A stretch of DNA of 64,000 nucleotides. It comes from Trinickia violacea (GTDB lineage Bacteria > Pseudomonadota > Gammaproteobacteria > Burkholderiales > Burkholderiaceae). The notes below the pieces were generated by a model that saw nothing but the letters and a program-made list of their open reading frames with translations, was not told the DNA's origin and did no database searches. Below, one piece after another: positions 50,887 to 59,756 of the stretch. The stretch covers positions 1,054,001-1,118,000 of the forward strand of contig NZ_CP040078.1 in the NCBI RefSeq assembly GCF_005280735.1. The letters run 5' to 3'. The position numbers and the translations under genes were made by a program. How positions within the stretch are numbered: position 1 is the stretch's first letter; each line of letters opens with the position of its first letter.

Positions 50887-52158
50887 CTAAAGGTTGCTCG
50901 GCAAAAAGAGCTTAAGTTGTTTCGACTTGTCTACGAAGTCGGTATCAGACATATATCGTGCCCGATAGCGCGGTTTACCATCCATCGAGCGGACGGTAAC
51001 TTCACCTTCTGTAATGAGCGTTGCGAGAGCCTCTTTGTACATAGAGGCGGTGGCAGGTGTGCCATTGCAAGTTTCTGCGAACAACCTCGAAAATGGCTTG
51101 GGGTCGGGCTGCTCGAAGATACAGCGAGCAAGTTGGATAACGAGTTCCTTGTCTGACTTGGCGCGCGCTACGTCGTCGAACTTAAACCCGCCGTCAAATT
51201 CCTGCAGGAACCCCATAGTTTGTGGAGCAAGCATGTTCAGCCCTGGGCCGCCGTAGTGCATGAAATGATTGCTATGCTGCCAGTGGACTTGCTTCATCAC
51301 ATCTTGCGCACGGTGATGCTGCGACAGATGGACTAACCAGTATTCTCCGTGACCAGCACCCGTGCCGCGAATGAAGAACGGTGTGAAAAAGTCTGCGCCG
51401 CATCCTTCTACCAGAGCTTCATACAGTGCTGCCTGAATGAATCGACGCCAGTCGGCTTCGTCGCGTTTGATCTCCTCAATGGAACGCCCGCCCAAGTGCT
51501 TGAATATATCGATTCGAAGCGTCGACGAAATCTTTCTCGCGAGCTCGTCGTTCGTATATGTCGCAAAAGACGAGACATGGAACGTCAGAATAACCTCCGC
51601 ATCACGAGCACTGGCGAAGATATGTTGGATAAGTGCTGTAGGTACCTCGGTGTAGCCGTACTGGTCCAAAAAGAAAAGCACCGTTCCGGAACGAGGAGTA
51701 TGCCGCACAACGCTGGCAAGAACGTCACTAACGGCTGAACCAAAGTCGGCGTGCAGGATGTGGATCGTTTTACCTATCGCCTGTTCGTACCCTCGCTCTT
51801 TCAGGACATCGCGCAAGTGGTTGAGAGCCTTCTTGTCCTTGTCAATAAAGATGAACTGGACGTCAAAGAGAATCTGCTTAGGACGCTCTCGATTGATCTT
51901 CAACGATGCTTCTTCAACTGCCTGGAGGATGCGGATAGGCGAACCATCAACGAGTTCGCTCGTTCCTTCGAGATGATATAAACCCCCTCCACAAAATCCA
52001 TCGACCAGCGTAATCCGGATTCTGTCACGGCCGCGTGCATTTAGCAGACGCTGCTGGAAATAGCGGATGAGGTAGTCGACCAGAACTTGATGTTTAGTCT
52101 GGCTATGCGGTTCGAGCGTGGCCGGGCCGTTACTCCAATCGTAGTGACTTTTTGCCAA
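50887..52158 (-). CDS. tcmP: Three-Cys-motif partner protein, TcmP family (long form)
   Basis: 423 residues. TcmP features: the start SHYDWSNGPATLEPHSQTKH, a methyltransferase-like first motif ITLVDGFCGGGLY, ILFDVQFIFIDKDKKAL and VLFFLDQYGYTEVP, followed by a helical part and a winged-helix-like end. TcmP proteins are encoded next to three-Cys-motif (DUF5131) proteins; the biochemical role is not known. The best start is a TTG at 52158 with AAGG nearby. The DUF5131 gene is 29 bases upstream on the same strand, so both form one operon. Confidence 0.85.
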   Translation of the reverse strand: MAKSHYDWSNGPATLEPHSQTKHQVLVDYLIRYFQQRLLNARGRDRIRITLVDGFCGGGLYHLEGTSELVDGSPIRILQAVEEASLKINRERPKQILFDVQFIFIDKDKKALNHLRDVLKERGYEQAIGKTIHILHADFGSAVSDVLASVVRHTPRSGTVLFFLDQYGYTEVPTALIQHIFASARDAEVILTFHVSSFATYTNDELARKISSTLRIDIFKHLGGRSIEEIKRDEADWRRFIQAALYEALVEGCGADFFTPFFIRGTGAGHGEYWLVHLSQHHRAQDVMKQVHWQHSNHFMHYGGPGLNMLAPQTMGFLQEFDGGFKFDDVARAKSDKELVIQLARCIFEQPDPKPFSRLFAETCNGTPATASMYKEALATLITEGEVTVRSMDGKPRYRARYMSDTDFVDKSKQLKLFLPSNL

Positions 52159-52187
52159 GTGAGGACCTTCGAAAGAGATTGAGCGGA

Positions 52188-53045
52188 CTACAGGACGGTG
52201 CTCGGAAACTGATCCCAGTGCTTGCCGGCCAATATCCGGCCTGCCTTGCCCTTGCCGATGGCTGCAACCGAGACCTCTGAACCGTCCTTTCGAATGACAT
52301 GAATCGGGGTGCCCTTCTTCATGACGTCGACTACCTGCTCAACAGGTGCCCAGTGACCCCATTGCTTGAAATGGAAGGGTACTTTCGCCTTCGCGCACTG
52401 ACGCTGCAATGCGGCCGGCCAAGCCGGATCCATCGGCCGAGAGTGCGGACCAGATTCGCCGCCGGCGATTACCCAGTCAACGCGATTTCCGATTTCATTT
52501 CGAACGAGATATTCGGAAAGGTCAACAGCTGACAGAAGCGGTTCGCACGATAGAAATCTGACCGAAGGAGAGGAGAATTCTAGAAGGTGTTTTATTCGCT
52601 TTTTTGCAGTCGCCTGATCTTCCACGGTGGTGCCGAGCCACACATGCTTCGGAAATTCATACCCTTTTGGTAGCTGCTTCCGAACCAGATGAATGCGCTT
52701 CGTTAGTAGCAGCCAGTCCAGATTTGGCGTCTTTTCAATGAGGTCAAGTAAACGCCGCCGTTCTGCAATCAGATCCGACCTGTTCTCAAAAATGTCGGCC
52801 ATCGATGCGCAGAAAACGCGTCTGCGAACCTTATCTCGCGCAGCGTCCTTATCCCACCTTAAGGGCTCCTTCCAGTGAGCATCACTGAAGAAGCGACGAG
52901 GGGTGTGAGGACCCCATAGACCTTCTCCCAGGCGCTTTGCCCAGGTCTCCGCGTAGCAGTGATCACACGCGGCCGATACCTTGACACATCCCCACCACGG
53001 ATTGAAGGTGTGGTGCGTCCATTCGATGCGAGAGTCTTTTCCCAT
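52188..53045 (-). CDS. DUF5131 (phage Gp37/Gp68-like) three-Cys-motif protein
   Basis: 285 residues. The N-terminal motif IEWTHHTFNPWWGCVKVSAA followed by CDHCYAE gives C-x7-C-x2-C, the three-cysteine motif that resembles a radical-SAM type [4Fe-4S] site. Further marks are VFCASMADIFE, LDWLLLTKRI, VWLGTTVEDQ, VRFLSCEPLL and WVIAGGESGPHSRPM. The family is common on phages and mobile DNA; no reaction is established. ATG 53045 fits the family start; the frame reaches a TTG at 53102. Operon with the TcmP gene downstream and divergent from a second TcmP-like gene. Confidence 0.88.
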   Translation of the reverse strand: MGKDSRIEWTHHTFNPWWGCVKVSAACDHCYAETWAKRLGEGLWGPHTPRRFFSDAHWKEPLRWDKDAARDKVRRRVFCASMADIFENRSDLIAERRRLLDLIEKTPNLDWLLLTKRIHLVRKQLPKGYEFPKHVWLGTTVEDQATAKKRIKHLLEFSSPSVRFLSCEPLLSAVDLSEYLVRNEIGNRVDWVIAGGESGPHSRPMDPAWPAALQRQCAKAKVPFHFKQWGHWAPVEQVVDVMKKGTPIHVIRKDGSEVSVAAIGKGKAGRILAGKHWDQFPSTVL

Positions 53046-53312
53046 TGCCGGCGACCTGTTTCCAGTTGGAGTGACATTGTACTCGTCACGATTCGGCGGC
53101 AAAAGGATGTCCGACGTTCAGTCAATCGGGCATCCCCGCCTAGGCAGATCGCTGCTCAGTCTAGCTCTAATCAAGCCGAGAAGTGGGTATCCGATGCCGA
53201 ATGAAAGACGTGCGATAGCCATTTGGGGGAGATTGTCGTTTGAGTCCAGAAGCTTATATATTGGCCAGGTGCATCCTCAAACAACAACTGAAAAATACAA
53301 GGGAAGAACAGA

Positions 53313-54137
53313 GTGGAAACCGACGATAAAATTGCGATGGATCCGGTCGACGGACTCCCGGCCATGGTTGTGGGACGTTGGGTAACGGAGGAGAAGCATC
53401 AAATCATCAAACGATACATCGATGCATCTTGGGCGGCGCGGCAGAAATTTACGAGCCAGCGAACATATATCGATTTGTTTGCCGGAACTGGACGGGTCAA
53501 GATCAAGCACACTCAATCATTCCTAGATGGTGGACCGCTCGCGGCATGGCGAATCGCCCAGCAAAGGCGAGGGGCGTTTTCAGACTTTTTCGTCGCGGAT
53601 GCAAACTCTGAATATCTAACAGCGTGCGATGCGCGCCTGCGCGGCCTTGGGGCGCCAGTCAGGTCAAAGGTAGGGCGGGCGGATGAAACCATCGACTGGG
53701 TGATGCCGCAGTTGTCCCAAAGTGGACTCCATTTGGCGCTGCTAGATCCTTTTAACGCCGGTCATCTTCACTTTTCCATTATTGAGGCGCTCGCTACCAT
53801 GCCGGCAATGGATATCGTGGTTCATCTAAGCACAGGCGACATACAGCGCAACATCGCGTCGGGTCTCGAGGCCGAGCAATCGCCGTTGGACAAATTCGCC
53901 CCGGGCTGGCGAGACGTAGTTAAGAAGCAGAGTTCGAAGCAGACGATGCGCAACGCATTTATCCAATATTGGACGAGTTTGATCAAAAAGGCGGGTATGA
54001 ACGTGTGCGACACCATGTACCCCGTGAGGAATAGCAAGGAATCGACGATGTACTGGCTATGCCTGCTGTCCCGGCATTCGTTGGCGGAAAAATTGTGGCG
54101 CGTAGCTTGCCAATTCGAAACTCGCAACCTTTTCTAA
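53313..54137 (+). CDS. tcmP: TcmP-like protein (short form)
   Basis: 274 residues. Shares the TcmP layout: VTEEKHQIIKRYIDAS near the start, the motif TYIDLFAGTGRVKI, DFFVADANSEYLTACDARL, and LALLDPFNAGHLHFSIIEAL. It lacks the C-terminal extension of the other TcmP. GTG 53313 with GGGAAG in front is preferred, ATG 53337 is an option. It is transcribed away from the DUF5131/TcmP pair, across a gap of about 270 bases that must hold both promoters. Confidence 0.8.
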   Translation: METDDKIAMDPVDGLPAMVVGRWVTEEKHQIIKRYIDASWAARQKFTSQRTYIDLFAGTGRVKIKHTQSFLDGGPLAAWRIAQQRRGAFSDFFVADANSEYLTACDARLRGLGAPVRSKVGRADETIDWVMPQLSQSGLHLALLDPFNAGHLHFSIIEALATMPAMDIVVHLSTGDIQRNIASGLEAEQSPLDKFAPGWRDVVKKQSSKQTMRNAFIQYWTSLIKKAGMNVCDTMYPVRNSKESTMYWLCLLSRHSLAEKLWRVACQFETRNLF

Positions 54138-54222
54138 GATAAGGTCGAGCTAGCTCGAAGCATCGGATACGACCGTGAACGAGCGCGAATAGGTCGCAGC
54201 GCTGGATGGGCCGGGCGAAGCG

Positions 54223-54298
54223 GAATTCCAAATATTGCGAAGAAACACCACAAAATTTTTTCCGGCGTTTCAAGTCCAACCCTCATGCATCGCATCAC
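54223..54298 (+). repeat. Right copy of the 76-base imperfect direct repeat
   Basis: Begins GAATTCCAAATATTGCGAAG and ends CCCTCATGCATCGCATCAC. It directly precedes the lipoprotein gene, so this copy is probably the original 5' region of that gene, and the left copy is a duplicate produced when the insert arrived. Confidence 0.8.
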
Positions 54299-54311
54299 GC
54301 AAGGGGGCAGT

Positions 54312-54860
54312 ATGACTTCGCGCAGAATGAACGCAGTCATTCCGCGACGGGATCGCTTCAGGGCGCTGCGTGGCATAGGCGCCTGCGTCCTGATGCTGAC
54401 GCTCAGCGCCTGCATCCAACCCTGGGACCGCTTTCACCCAGGCGAGCCCGAATCGGCCGTCACTGCGGCCCTGGGTCAGCCGAAAGAAACCTACGACCTG
54501 CCGAACGGCGGCAAGCGCGTGATGTGGCCGACGCAACCGATGGGCGAAACCACCGTCGCCGCCGATATCGATCCAAGCGGAAAAGTCGTCAGCGTTCGCC
54601 AAGTGCTGCAACCCTTGGAGTTTTATCGTGCGGAACCCGGCAAGTGGACACGCGCCGACGTGCTGGTCAATTTCGGCCGGCCGGAAGAGACGATGTATCT
54701 GCCGCTCGTCAAACGCGAGATCTGGACCTACCGGTATGAAGAAGACAACACCTGGTACCAGCTCTTCCACTTCTATTTCGACGACGCGGGCGTGCTGCGC
54801 TCGACGCAAAAGAGCCCCGACCCGCTACACGACCATCCCGACAACGAGAATATGAACTGA
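54312..54860 (+). CDS. Lipoprotein, SmpA/OmlA-like small outer-membrane type
   Basis: 182 residues with a lipoprotein signal (GIGACVLMLTLSACIQPWD). Two repeats of a BamE/OmlA-like pattern are visible: GEPESAVTAALGQPKETYDL and TRADVLVNFGRPEETMYLPL, each a helix followed by G-x-P-x-E. Probably a periplasm-facing outer-membrane lipoprotein; binding partner unknown. ATG 54312 follows AAGGGGGCAG; an ATG at 54285 overlaps the repeat. A strong terminator follows. Confidence 0.8.
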   Translation: MTSRRMNAVIPRRDRFRALRGIGACVLMLTLSACIQPWDRFHPGEPESAVTAALGQPKETYDLPNGGKRVMWPTQPMGETTVAADIDPSGKVVSVRQVLQPLEFYRAEPGKWTRADVLVNFGRPEETMYLPLVKREIWTYRYEEDNTWYQLFHFYFDDAGVLRSTQKSPDPLHDHPDNENMN

Positions 54861-54871
54861 GCGGCGTCAGT

Positions 54872-54899
54872 CCGAGGCCGGGTGATGAGCCGGCCTCGG
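54872..54899 (+). terminator. Terminator after the lipoprotein gene
   Basis: Perfect ten-base stem CCGAGGCCGG/CCGGCCTCGG with loop GTGATGAG, then GTTG. It could also serve the convergent SH3 gene. Confidence 0.7.
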
Positions 54900-54948
54900 G
54901 TTGCGCCGAAACGCGCTTGCGATAACGCGCGTGAAGCGCGAGCGGGCG

Positions 54949-55716
54949 CTAGTGGTTACTCGAATGGTCGCGATCGTCGCCGCCGCCGTGCTGCTCGTTG
55001 CCGCCACGTGGGGCGGGCTGTCCGCCCGGGTGGGCCATCTGGCCTTGAGGGCTGCCCATCGCATGCGCAGGTTGCTGCGGCTGTTGCGCCGGTCCGTGAG
55101 CGTAGCCCGGTTGCTGCGCCGGCCCATGCCCGTACTCCGGTTGTGGATGTGGCTGCTCCGGCCCGTGGGTATAGCCAGGCTGCGGCTGCGGATGTTCCTG
55201 CGGCCCATGTCCGGAGCCCGGTTGTGGCTGCGGCTGCCCACCTTCACGAATCACCGGCCTCGGGTTCAAAGCCGGCCCACCCTGCGGGGGCGGCCCGCCA
55301 TGTGGCGGCGGGTGATTGGCCCAGCGGTCCCGATCGTGGTACCACGGCCGGTCGTAATAATAGCGGTCCCAATAGCTGCCGAACGAGAACACCACCACCG
55401 GCACCCCGATCTGCACGCCGTACGTCATGATCGGCACTTCCGAGCCTTCATAGGGATAGCTCAGATATCCGCCGTAGACCCATCCGCGAAACTCGGACGT
55501 TGAGACGTCGCACCAGCTGTAATCGGATACGCAGCCGTTCACGGCAAGCTCCACTCCGGGCGGCAGTTCCGCGACGACCGGGTAGTCCGAAGCGGGACCG
55601 GCGTACACGTAGACCGGTTGCGTCGTGTACGCCGCCGATTGCGCGAACGCCGCGCCGGATAGCGCCATCAAGCAGGCGCTTGCCACGGCGGTGCGAATGA
55701 CGGTTTTCTTTTGCAT
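54949..55716 (-). CDS. Exported SH3-domain protein with Pro/His/Gly/Gln-rich tail
   Basis: 255 residues: signal peptide (VASACLMALSGAAFAQ), bacterial SH3 domain about 28-100 (VYVYAGPASDYPVVAELPPG, SWCDVSTSEFRGWVYGGYLS), a short YWDRYYYDRPWYHDRDRW region, then a low-complexity tail of about 110 residues built from HGPAQQPGYAHGP-like units. SH3b domains usually bind the cell wall. ATG 55716 gives the signal peptide and has GAGGGAGG in front. Confidence 0.85.
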   Translation of the reverse strand: MQKKTVIRTAVASACLMALSGAAFAQSAAYTTQPVYVYAGPASDYPVVAELPPGVELAVNGCVSDYSWCDVSTSEFRGWVYGGYLSYPYEGSEVPIMTYGVQIGVPVVVFSFGSYWDRYYYDRPWYHDRDRWANHPPPHGGPPPQGGPALNPRPVIREGGQPQPQPGSGHGPQEHPQPQPGYTHGPEQPHPQPEYGHGPAQQPGYAHGPAQQPQQPAHAMGSPQGQMAHPGGQPAPRGGNEQHGGGDDRDHSSNH

Positions 55717-55906
55717 GTTGCCTCCCTCGGAAAAGCGGCTGCCTGTACGTCTTATGTGTGATGAGTATCGCCCCGCAAAATCGACGGTTCTATCGCGCCG
55801 ACACATTCCTTTGACATGTCTAGTGTCTGCTGAATTGCATGCGGCTGCCCGGCCAATTACCGTTTGTCAGCTTTCTTACGATTGAGCAAATTCCGTGCTG
55901 CGCCGC

Positions 55907-56797
55907 TCACGCTTCGAGCTGTTCGAAGAGCCAGTCCTGGAAGCTGCGCAGCTTGGGCAGGTCCGCGCGCGACTTGAGCAGGTTAAGCGTGTAGCCGTGA
56001 ACCTTCAATCCCTCCATCCCCAGCGGCGCGACGAGCCTCCCCGTTTCCAGCTCGCGTTGCACGAGCAGCAGGCTTTCCAGGCACACCCCCAATCCATCCA
56101 CCGCCGCGCTGATCGACATGAACGAGCGGTCGAAGCGCGGTCCGCGCGTGATGTCGAGACGCGTCTTGCGATTCAGCCGCATCCAGTCGCGCCACCCGAC
56201 GAGGCAGCTTTCGCTATGGATCAGTGTGTGGTGCTGCAAATCGGCGGTCGTGCGGATCGGCTGCTCGCCGTCGGCAAGCTGCGGCGCGCACAGCGGCACG
56301 ATCGTTTCGGGCGGCAGCTCCAGCACGATCGTGCCGACCGGCTGCAACTTGCGCGCGCCGTAGCGGATGTCGACGTCGACGGCCTCCGTGCCCAGGTCCG
56401 CGGGGTCTGACGATGCGTTGAGCCGCACGTCGATGTCGGGATTGAGCGCGGAAAAGCGCGCGAGGCGCGGCATCAGCCATTGCGTCGCGAAGCTCGGCGT
56501 GGCGTGCACGGTGAGGATGTCGCTTTTCGCGACGCGGCCGATGTTGCGCGTCGCCGCATCGATGCGTGCGAAGGCGGCGGCAATCTCCTCGGCGTATTGG
56601 CGTCCCGAGTCGGTCAAGACGACCGCGCGATGCACGCGATGAAAGAGCCGCACGCTCAATTGCTCTTCGAGAAGCTTGACCTGGTGGCTGATGGCGGAGG
56701 GCGTGACGAACAGCTCGTCTGCGGCAAGCGCGAACGACGAGAGCCGCGCCGCCGCCTCGAACGCCTGAATGGACTTGAGCGTAGTGCGATTGTGCAT
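55907..56797 (-). CDS. LysR-family regulator, GcvA-like
   Basis: 296 residues: winged helix (LKSIQAFEAAARLSSFALAA, DELFVTPSAISHQVKLLEEQ) and LysR substrate domain (LTVHATPSFATQWLMPRLAR, DIDVRLNASS, DVDIRYGA), the pattern of GcvA/AmpR-type members. ATG 56797 is the family-like start. It is divergent from the split transketolase genes, 106 bases away, and most likely controls that operon. Confidence 0.9.
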   Translation of the reverse strand: MHNRTTLKSIQAFEAAARLSSFALAADELFVTPSAISHQVKLLEEQLSVRLFHRVHRAVVLTDSGRQYAEEIAAAFARIDAATRNIGRVAKSDILTVHATPSFATQWLMPRLARFSALNPDIDVRLNASSDPADLGTEAVDVDIRYGARKLQPVGTIVLELPPETIVPLCAPQLADGEQPIRTTADLQHHTLIHSESCLVGWRDWMRLNRKTRLDITRGPRFDRSFMSISAAVDGLGVCLESLLLVQRELETGRLVAPLGMEGLKVHGYTLNLLKSRADLPKLRSFQDWLFEQLEA

Positions 56798-56903
56798 CAC
56801 AGCATTCCGATGAATTGAATTCAGCGATACGGCCACTTTAATTCGTTTGAGCGCGAGAACTCAAGGGCCTACGCTTACAACAACTCATACGGAGGAGATC
56901 ACG

Positions 56904-57758
56904 GTGACTATGAGCGAAGCCGGACGGACGACCGAATCCGTCCAACTCGCGGAACGCGCATACCGCATCCGCCGCAACGCGCTCTTGATGGGCGAGGTGC
57001 AAGGGCAGGGCTACATCGGCCAGGCGCTGGACATTGCCGACGTGCTGGCCACGGCCTACTTTCATGCGATGACATACCGCGCGGACGACCCCGACTGGGA
57101 AGGCCGCGACCGTTTCCTGCTGTCCAACGGCCACTACGCGATTGCGCTCTACGCCGCGCTGATCGAAGCGGGCATCGTCCCCGAAGAAGAGCTGGAAACG
57201 TATGGCAGCGACGACAGCCGCCTGCCGATGTCCGGCATGGCGAGCTACACGCCCGGCATGGAGATGTCCGGCGGCTCGCTCGGGCAGGGTCTTACGATCG
57301 CGGTCGGCCGCTGCCTCGGATTGAAGCGCAAGGGCTCCGGTTCGTTCGTCTACACGCTGTTTTCCGACGGCGAACTCGACGAGGGCGCGGTGTGGGAGGC
57401 GCTCATGTCCGCCGCGCACTGGCAGCTCGACAACCTGATCGGGATCGTCGACGTCAACAACCAGCAAGCCGATGGGCCGTCGACGCAGATCATGGCGTTC
57501 GAGCCGCTCGTCGAAAAGCTCGAAGCGTTCGGCTGGTTCGTGCAGCGCGTCAACGGCAACGACCTCGAGGCGGTCGTCGCCGCCTTCGACGCGGCGCGCG
57601 CACATCGCGCTCCACAGCCGCGCATGATCGTCTGCGATACGAAGATGGGCTGCGGCGTGCCGTTCCTCGAAGCGCGCGAGAAGAACCACTTCATCCGTGT
57701 CGACGCGCACGAATGGCAACTCGCGCTCAAGGCGCTCGAAGAAGGAAAGCAATCATGA
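56904..57758 (+). CDS. Transketolase, N-terminal (ThDP-binding) subunit
   Basis: 284 residues, N-terminal half of a transketolase: LSNGHYAIALYAAL, PGMEMSGGSLGQGLTIAVG and the ThDP/metal motif FSDGELDEGAVWEA followed 26 residues later by NNQQADG. The first glycine of the usual GDG is serine here. GTG 56904 lies six bases after GGAGGAG; ATG 56910 is the alternative. Its stop overlaps the C-terminal subunit gene (ATGA). The two subunits together transfer two-carbon ketol units. Confidence 0.9.
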   Translation: MTMSEAGRTTESVQLAERAYRIRRNALLMGEVQGQGYIGQALDIADVLATAYFHAMTYRADDPDWEGRDRFLLSNGHYAIALYAALIEAGIVPEEELETYGSDDSRLPMSGMASYTPGMEMSGGSLGQGLTIAVGRCLGLKRKGSGSFVYTLFSDGELDEGAVWEALMSAAHWQLDNLIGIVDVNNQQADGPSTQIMAFEPLVEKLEAFGWFVQRVNGNDLEAVVAAFDAARAHRAPQPRMIVCDTKMGCGVPFLEAREKNHFIRVDAHEWQLALKALEEGKQS

Positions 57759-58756
57759 GCCAAGCCATCGCACAAAAGCCGCGTCTGAAGACGTCGGCGA
57801 TGATCGCGTCGATTGCGGGCGAAGGACAGGCCACGCGTTCCGCCCCGTTCGGCCATGCGCTCGTCGAGCTGGCGAAGCAGCGCCCAGAGGTCGTGGGCAT
57901 GACGGCCGATCTCGGCAAGTACACCGACTTGCACATCTTCGCGAAGGCGTTCCCTGAGCGCTACTACCAGATGGGCATGGCCGAACAGTTGCTGATGGGC
58001 GCGGCCGCGGGCATGGCGCACGAGGGTGCGCAGCCGTTCGTCACGACGTATGCCGTGTTCGCGTCGCGCCGCGCCTACGACTTCATCCACCAGACGATCG
58101 CCGAGGACAACCTCGACGTGAAGATCGTCTGCGCGCTGCCGGGTCTTACGACGGGCTACGGTCCGAGCCATCAGGCCGCCGAGGACCTCGCGCTCTTCCG
58201 CGCGATGCCGAACCTCACCGTGATCGATCCGTGCGACGCGCACGAGATCGAGCAGATCGTGCCGGCGATCGCCGACCATCGCGGCCCCGTCTATATGCGC
58301 CTGTTGCGCGGCAACGTTCCGCTCGTGCTCGATCAATACGACTACCGCTTCGAGCTCGGCAAGGCCAAGCTGCTGCGCGATGGCGCCGAAGTGCTGATCG
58401 TCTCGACCGGAATCATGACGATGCGCGCGCTCGAAGTGGCGAAGGCGCTCGAACAGGACCGCGTCGACGTGGGCGTGCTGCATGTGCCGACGATCAAGCC
58501 GCTCGATACGGTGACGATCCTGCGTGAAGCGCGGCGCTCGGGCCGCCTCGTCGTGGTGGCCGAGAACCATACGACGATCGGCGGTCTCGGCGAAGCGGTC
58601 GCGACCACGCTGCTCTGCGCAGGCGTGACGCCGCCGTTCCGTCAGATCGCGCTGCCCGATGCGTTCCTCGACGCGGGCGCGCTGCCGACGCTGCACGACC
58701 GCTACGGCATCTCCACGAACGCGATGGCCGACACGATCAAGGGCTGGCTCAGCTAA
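57755..58756 (+). CDS. Transketolase, C-terminal subunit
   Basis: 333 residues: pyrimidine-binding domain (VGMTADLGKYTDLHIFAKAF, YYQMGMAEQLLMGAAAGMAH, FVTTYAVFASRRAYDF) and C-terminal transketolase domain (VLIVSTGIMTMRALEVAKAL, ENHTTIGGLGEAVA). It has the catalytic E in GMAEQ. Start ATG 57755, four-base overlap with the N-terminal subunit gene. Confidence 0.92.
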   Translation: MSQAIAQKPRLKTSAMIASIAGEGQATRSAPFGHALVELAKQRPEVVGMTADLGKYTDLHIFAKAFPERYYQMGMAEQLLMGAAAGMAHEGAQPFVTTYAVFASRRAYDFIHQTIAEDNLDVKIVCALPGLTTGYGPSHQAAEDLALFRAMPNLTVIDPCDAHEIEQIVPAIADHRGPVYMRLLRGNVPLVLDQYDYRFELGKAKLLRDGAEVLIVSTGIMTMRALEVAKALEQDRVDVGVLHVPTIKPLDTVTILREARRSGRLVVVAENHTTIGGLGEAVATTLLCAGVTPPFRQIALPDAFLDAGALPTLHDRYGISTNAMADTIKGWLS

Positions 58757-58827
58757 GCCGCATTCATCACGTCACTTCACTACACGACATTCAGCGCTCG
58801 AAGCGCACCCTATCAGGAGACTTCAAC

Positions 58828-59592
58828 ATGTCAGAGTCGACACTTCTTGCCGGCAAGGTCGCCGTCATCTCGGGCGCGGCCTCGCCGCGCGGAATCGGCA
58901 TGGCCACGGCGCGCATGTTCGCCGCCCACGGCGCGACGGTCGCGATCCTCGATCTCGACGAGCGCGCGGCGAGCGAAGCCGCGTCGTCGATCGGCCCGGC
59001 GCATCGCGGCTACGCCTGCAACGTGACCGACCGGCAGGCGTGTCACGCCGCGGTCGAGCGCGTGGTCGCCGATCTCGGCAAGATCGACGTGCTCATCAAC
59101 AATGCGGGCATCACGCAGCCGGCCAAGCTGCTCGACATCGATCCGGAAAGCTGGGACCGCATCCTCGACGTGAATCTGCGCGGCGTGCTGTATCTCTCGC
59201 AAGCGGTCGTGCCGCAGATGAAGAAGCAGGGCAAGGGGTCGATCGGCTGCATGTCGTCGGTGTCGGCGCAGCGCGGCGGCGGCATTCTCGGCGGCCCGCA
59301 TTACTCGGCCGCGAAGGCCGGCGTGCTGGGGCTCGCGAAGGCAATGGCGCGCGAGCTCGGCATCGACGGCATCCGCGTGAACTGCGTGACGCCCGGCTTG
59401 ATCCAGACCGACATCAACGCGGGCAAGATCAGCGACGACAAGCGCGGCGAAATTCTGGCCGGCATTCCGCTGAACCGCCTCGGCGTGCCCGATGACGTAG
59501 CCGGCGCGTTCCTGTTTCTAGCTTCGGATATCTCGTCGTACATCACGGGCGCCGTGATCGACGTGAACGGCGGCATGCTGATCCACGGCTAA
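58828..59592 (+). CDS. Short-chain dehydrogenase/reductase
   Basis: 254 residues, classical SDR: cofactor loop VISGAASPRGIGMATARMF, acidic residue after strand 2 (AILDLDERAA, suggests NAD), NNAGITQPAKL, active-site S in MSSVSAQRGGG and YSAAK, and the end SSYITGAVIDVNGGM. It is in line with the transketolase subunits, so it probably oxidises or reduces a sugar or polyol entering the pathway. Confidence 0.92.
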   Translation: MSESTLLAGKVAVISGAASPRGIGMATARMFAAHGATVAILDLDERAASEAASSIGPAHRGYACNVTDRQACHAAVERVVADLGKIDVLINNAGITQPAKLLDIDPESWDRILDVNLRGVLYLSQAVVPQMKKQGKGSIGCMSSVSAQRGGGILGGPHYSAAKAGVLGLAKAMARELGIDGIRVNCVTPGLIQTDINAGKISDDKRGEILAGIPLNRLGVPDDVAGAFLFLASDISSYITGAVIDVNGGMLIHG

Positions 59593-59605
59593 GCGCGGAG
59601 CGGCA

Positions 59606-59647
59606 GATCGTCCGGCCTGCGTTTGACGGAGGAGACACCGGACGATC
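59606..59647 (+). terminator. Hairpin between the SDR and TRAP genes
   Basis: Perfect ten-base stem GATCGTCCGG/CCGGACGATC with a 22-base loop. It may weaken read-through into the TRAP genes or stabilise the upstream mRNA. Confidence 0.5.
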
Positions 59648-59756
59648 GCTTTGCGGCAATGGCGGTAAAGGCGGCATACGCGCGTCGCCAGAAAGCGCTA
59701 CATCACGACATTACACAGCACAACAAGAATGAAAACCCATATTGGAGGAGCACATC

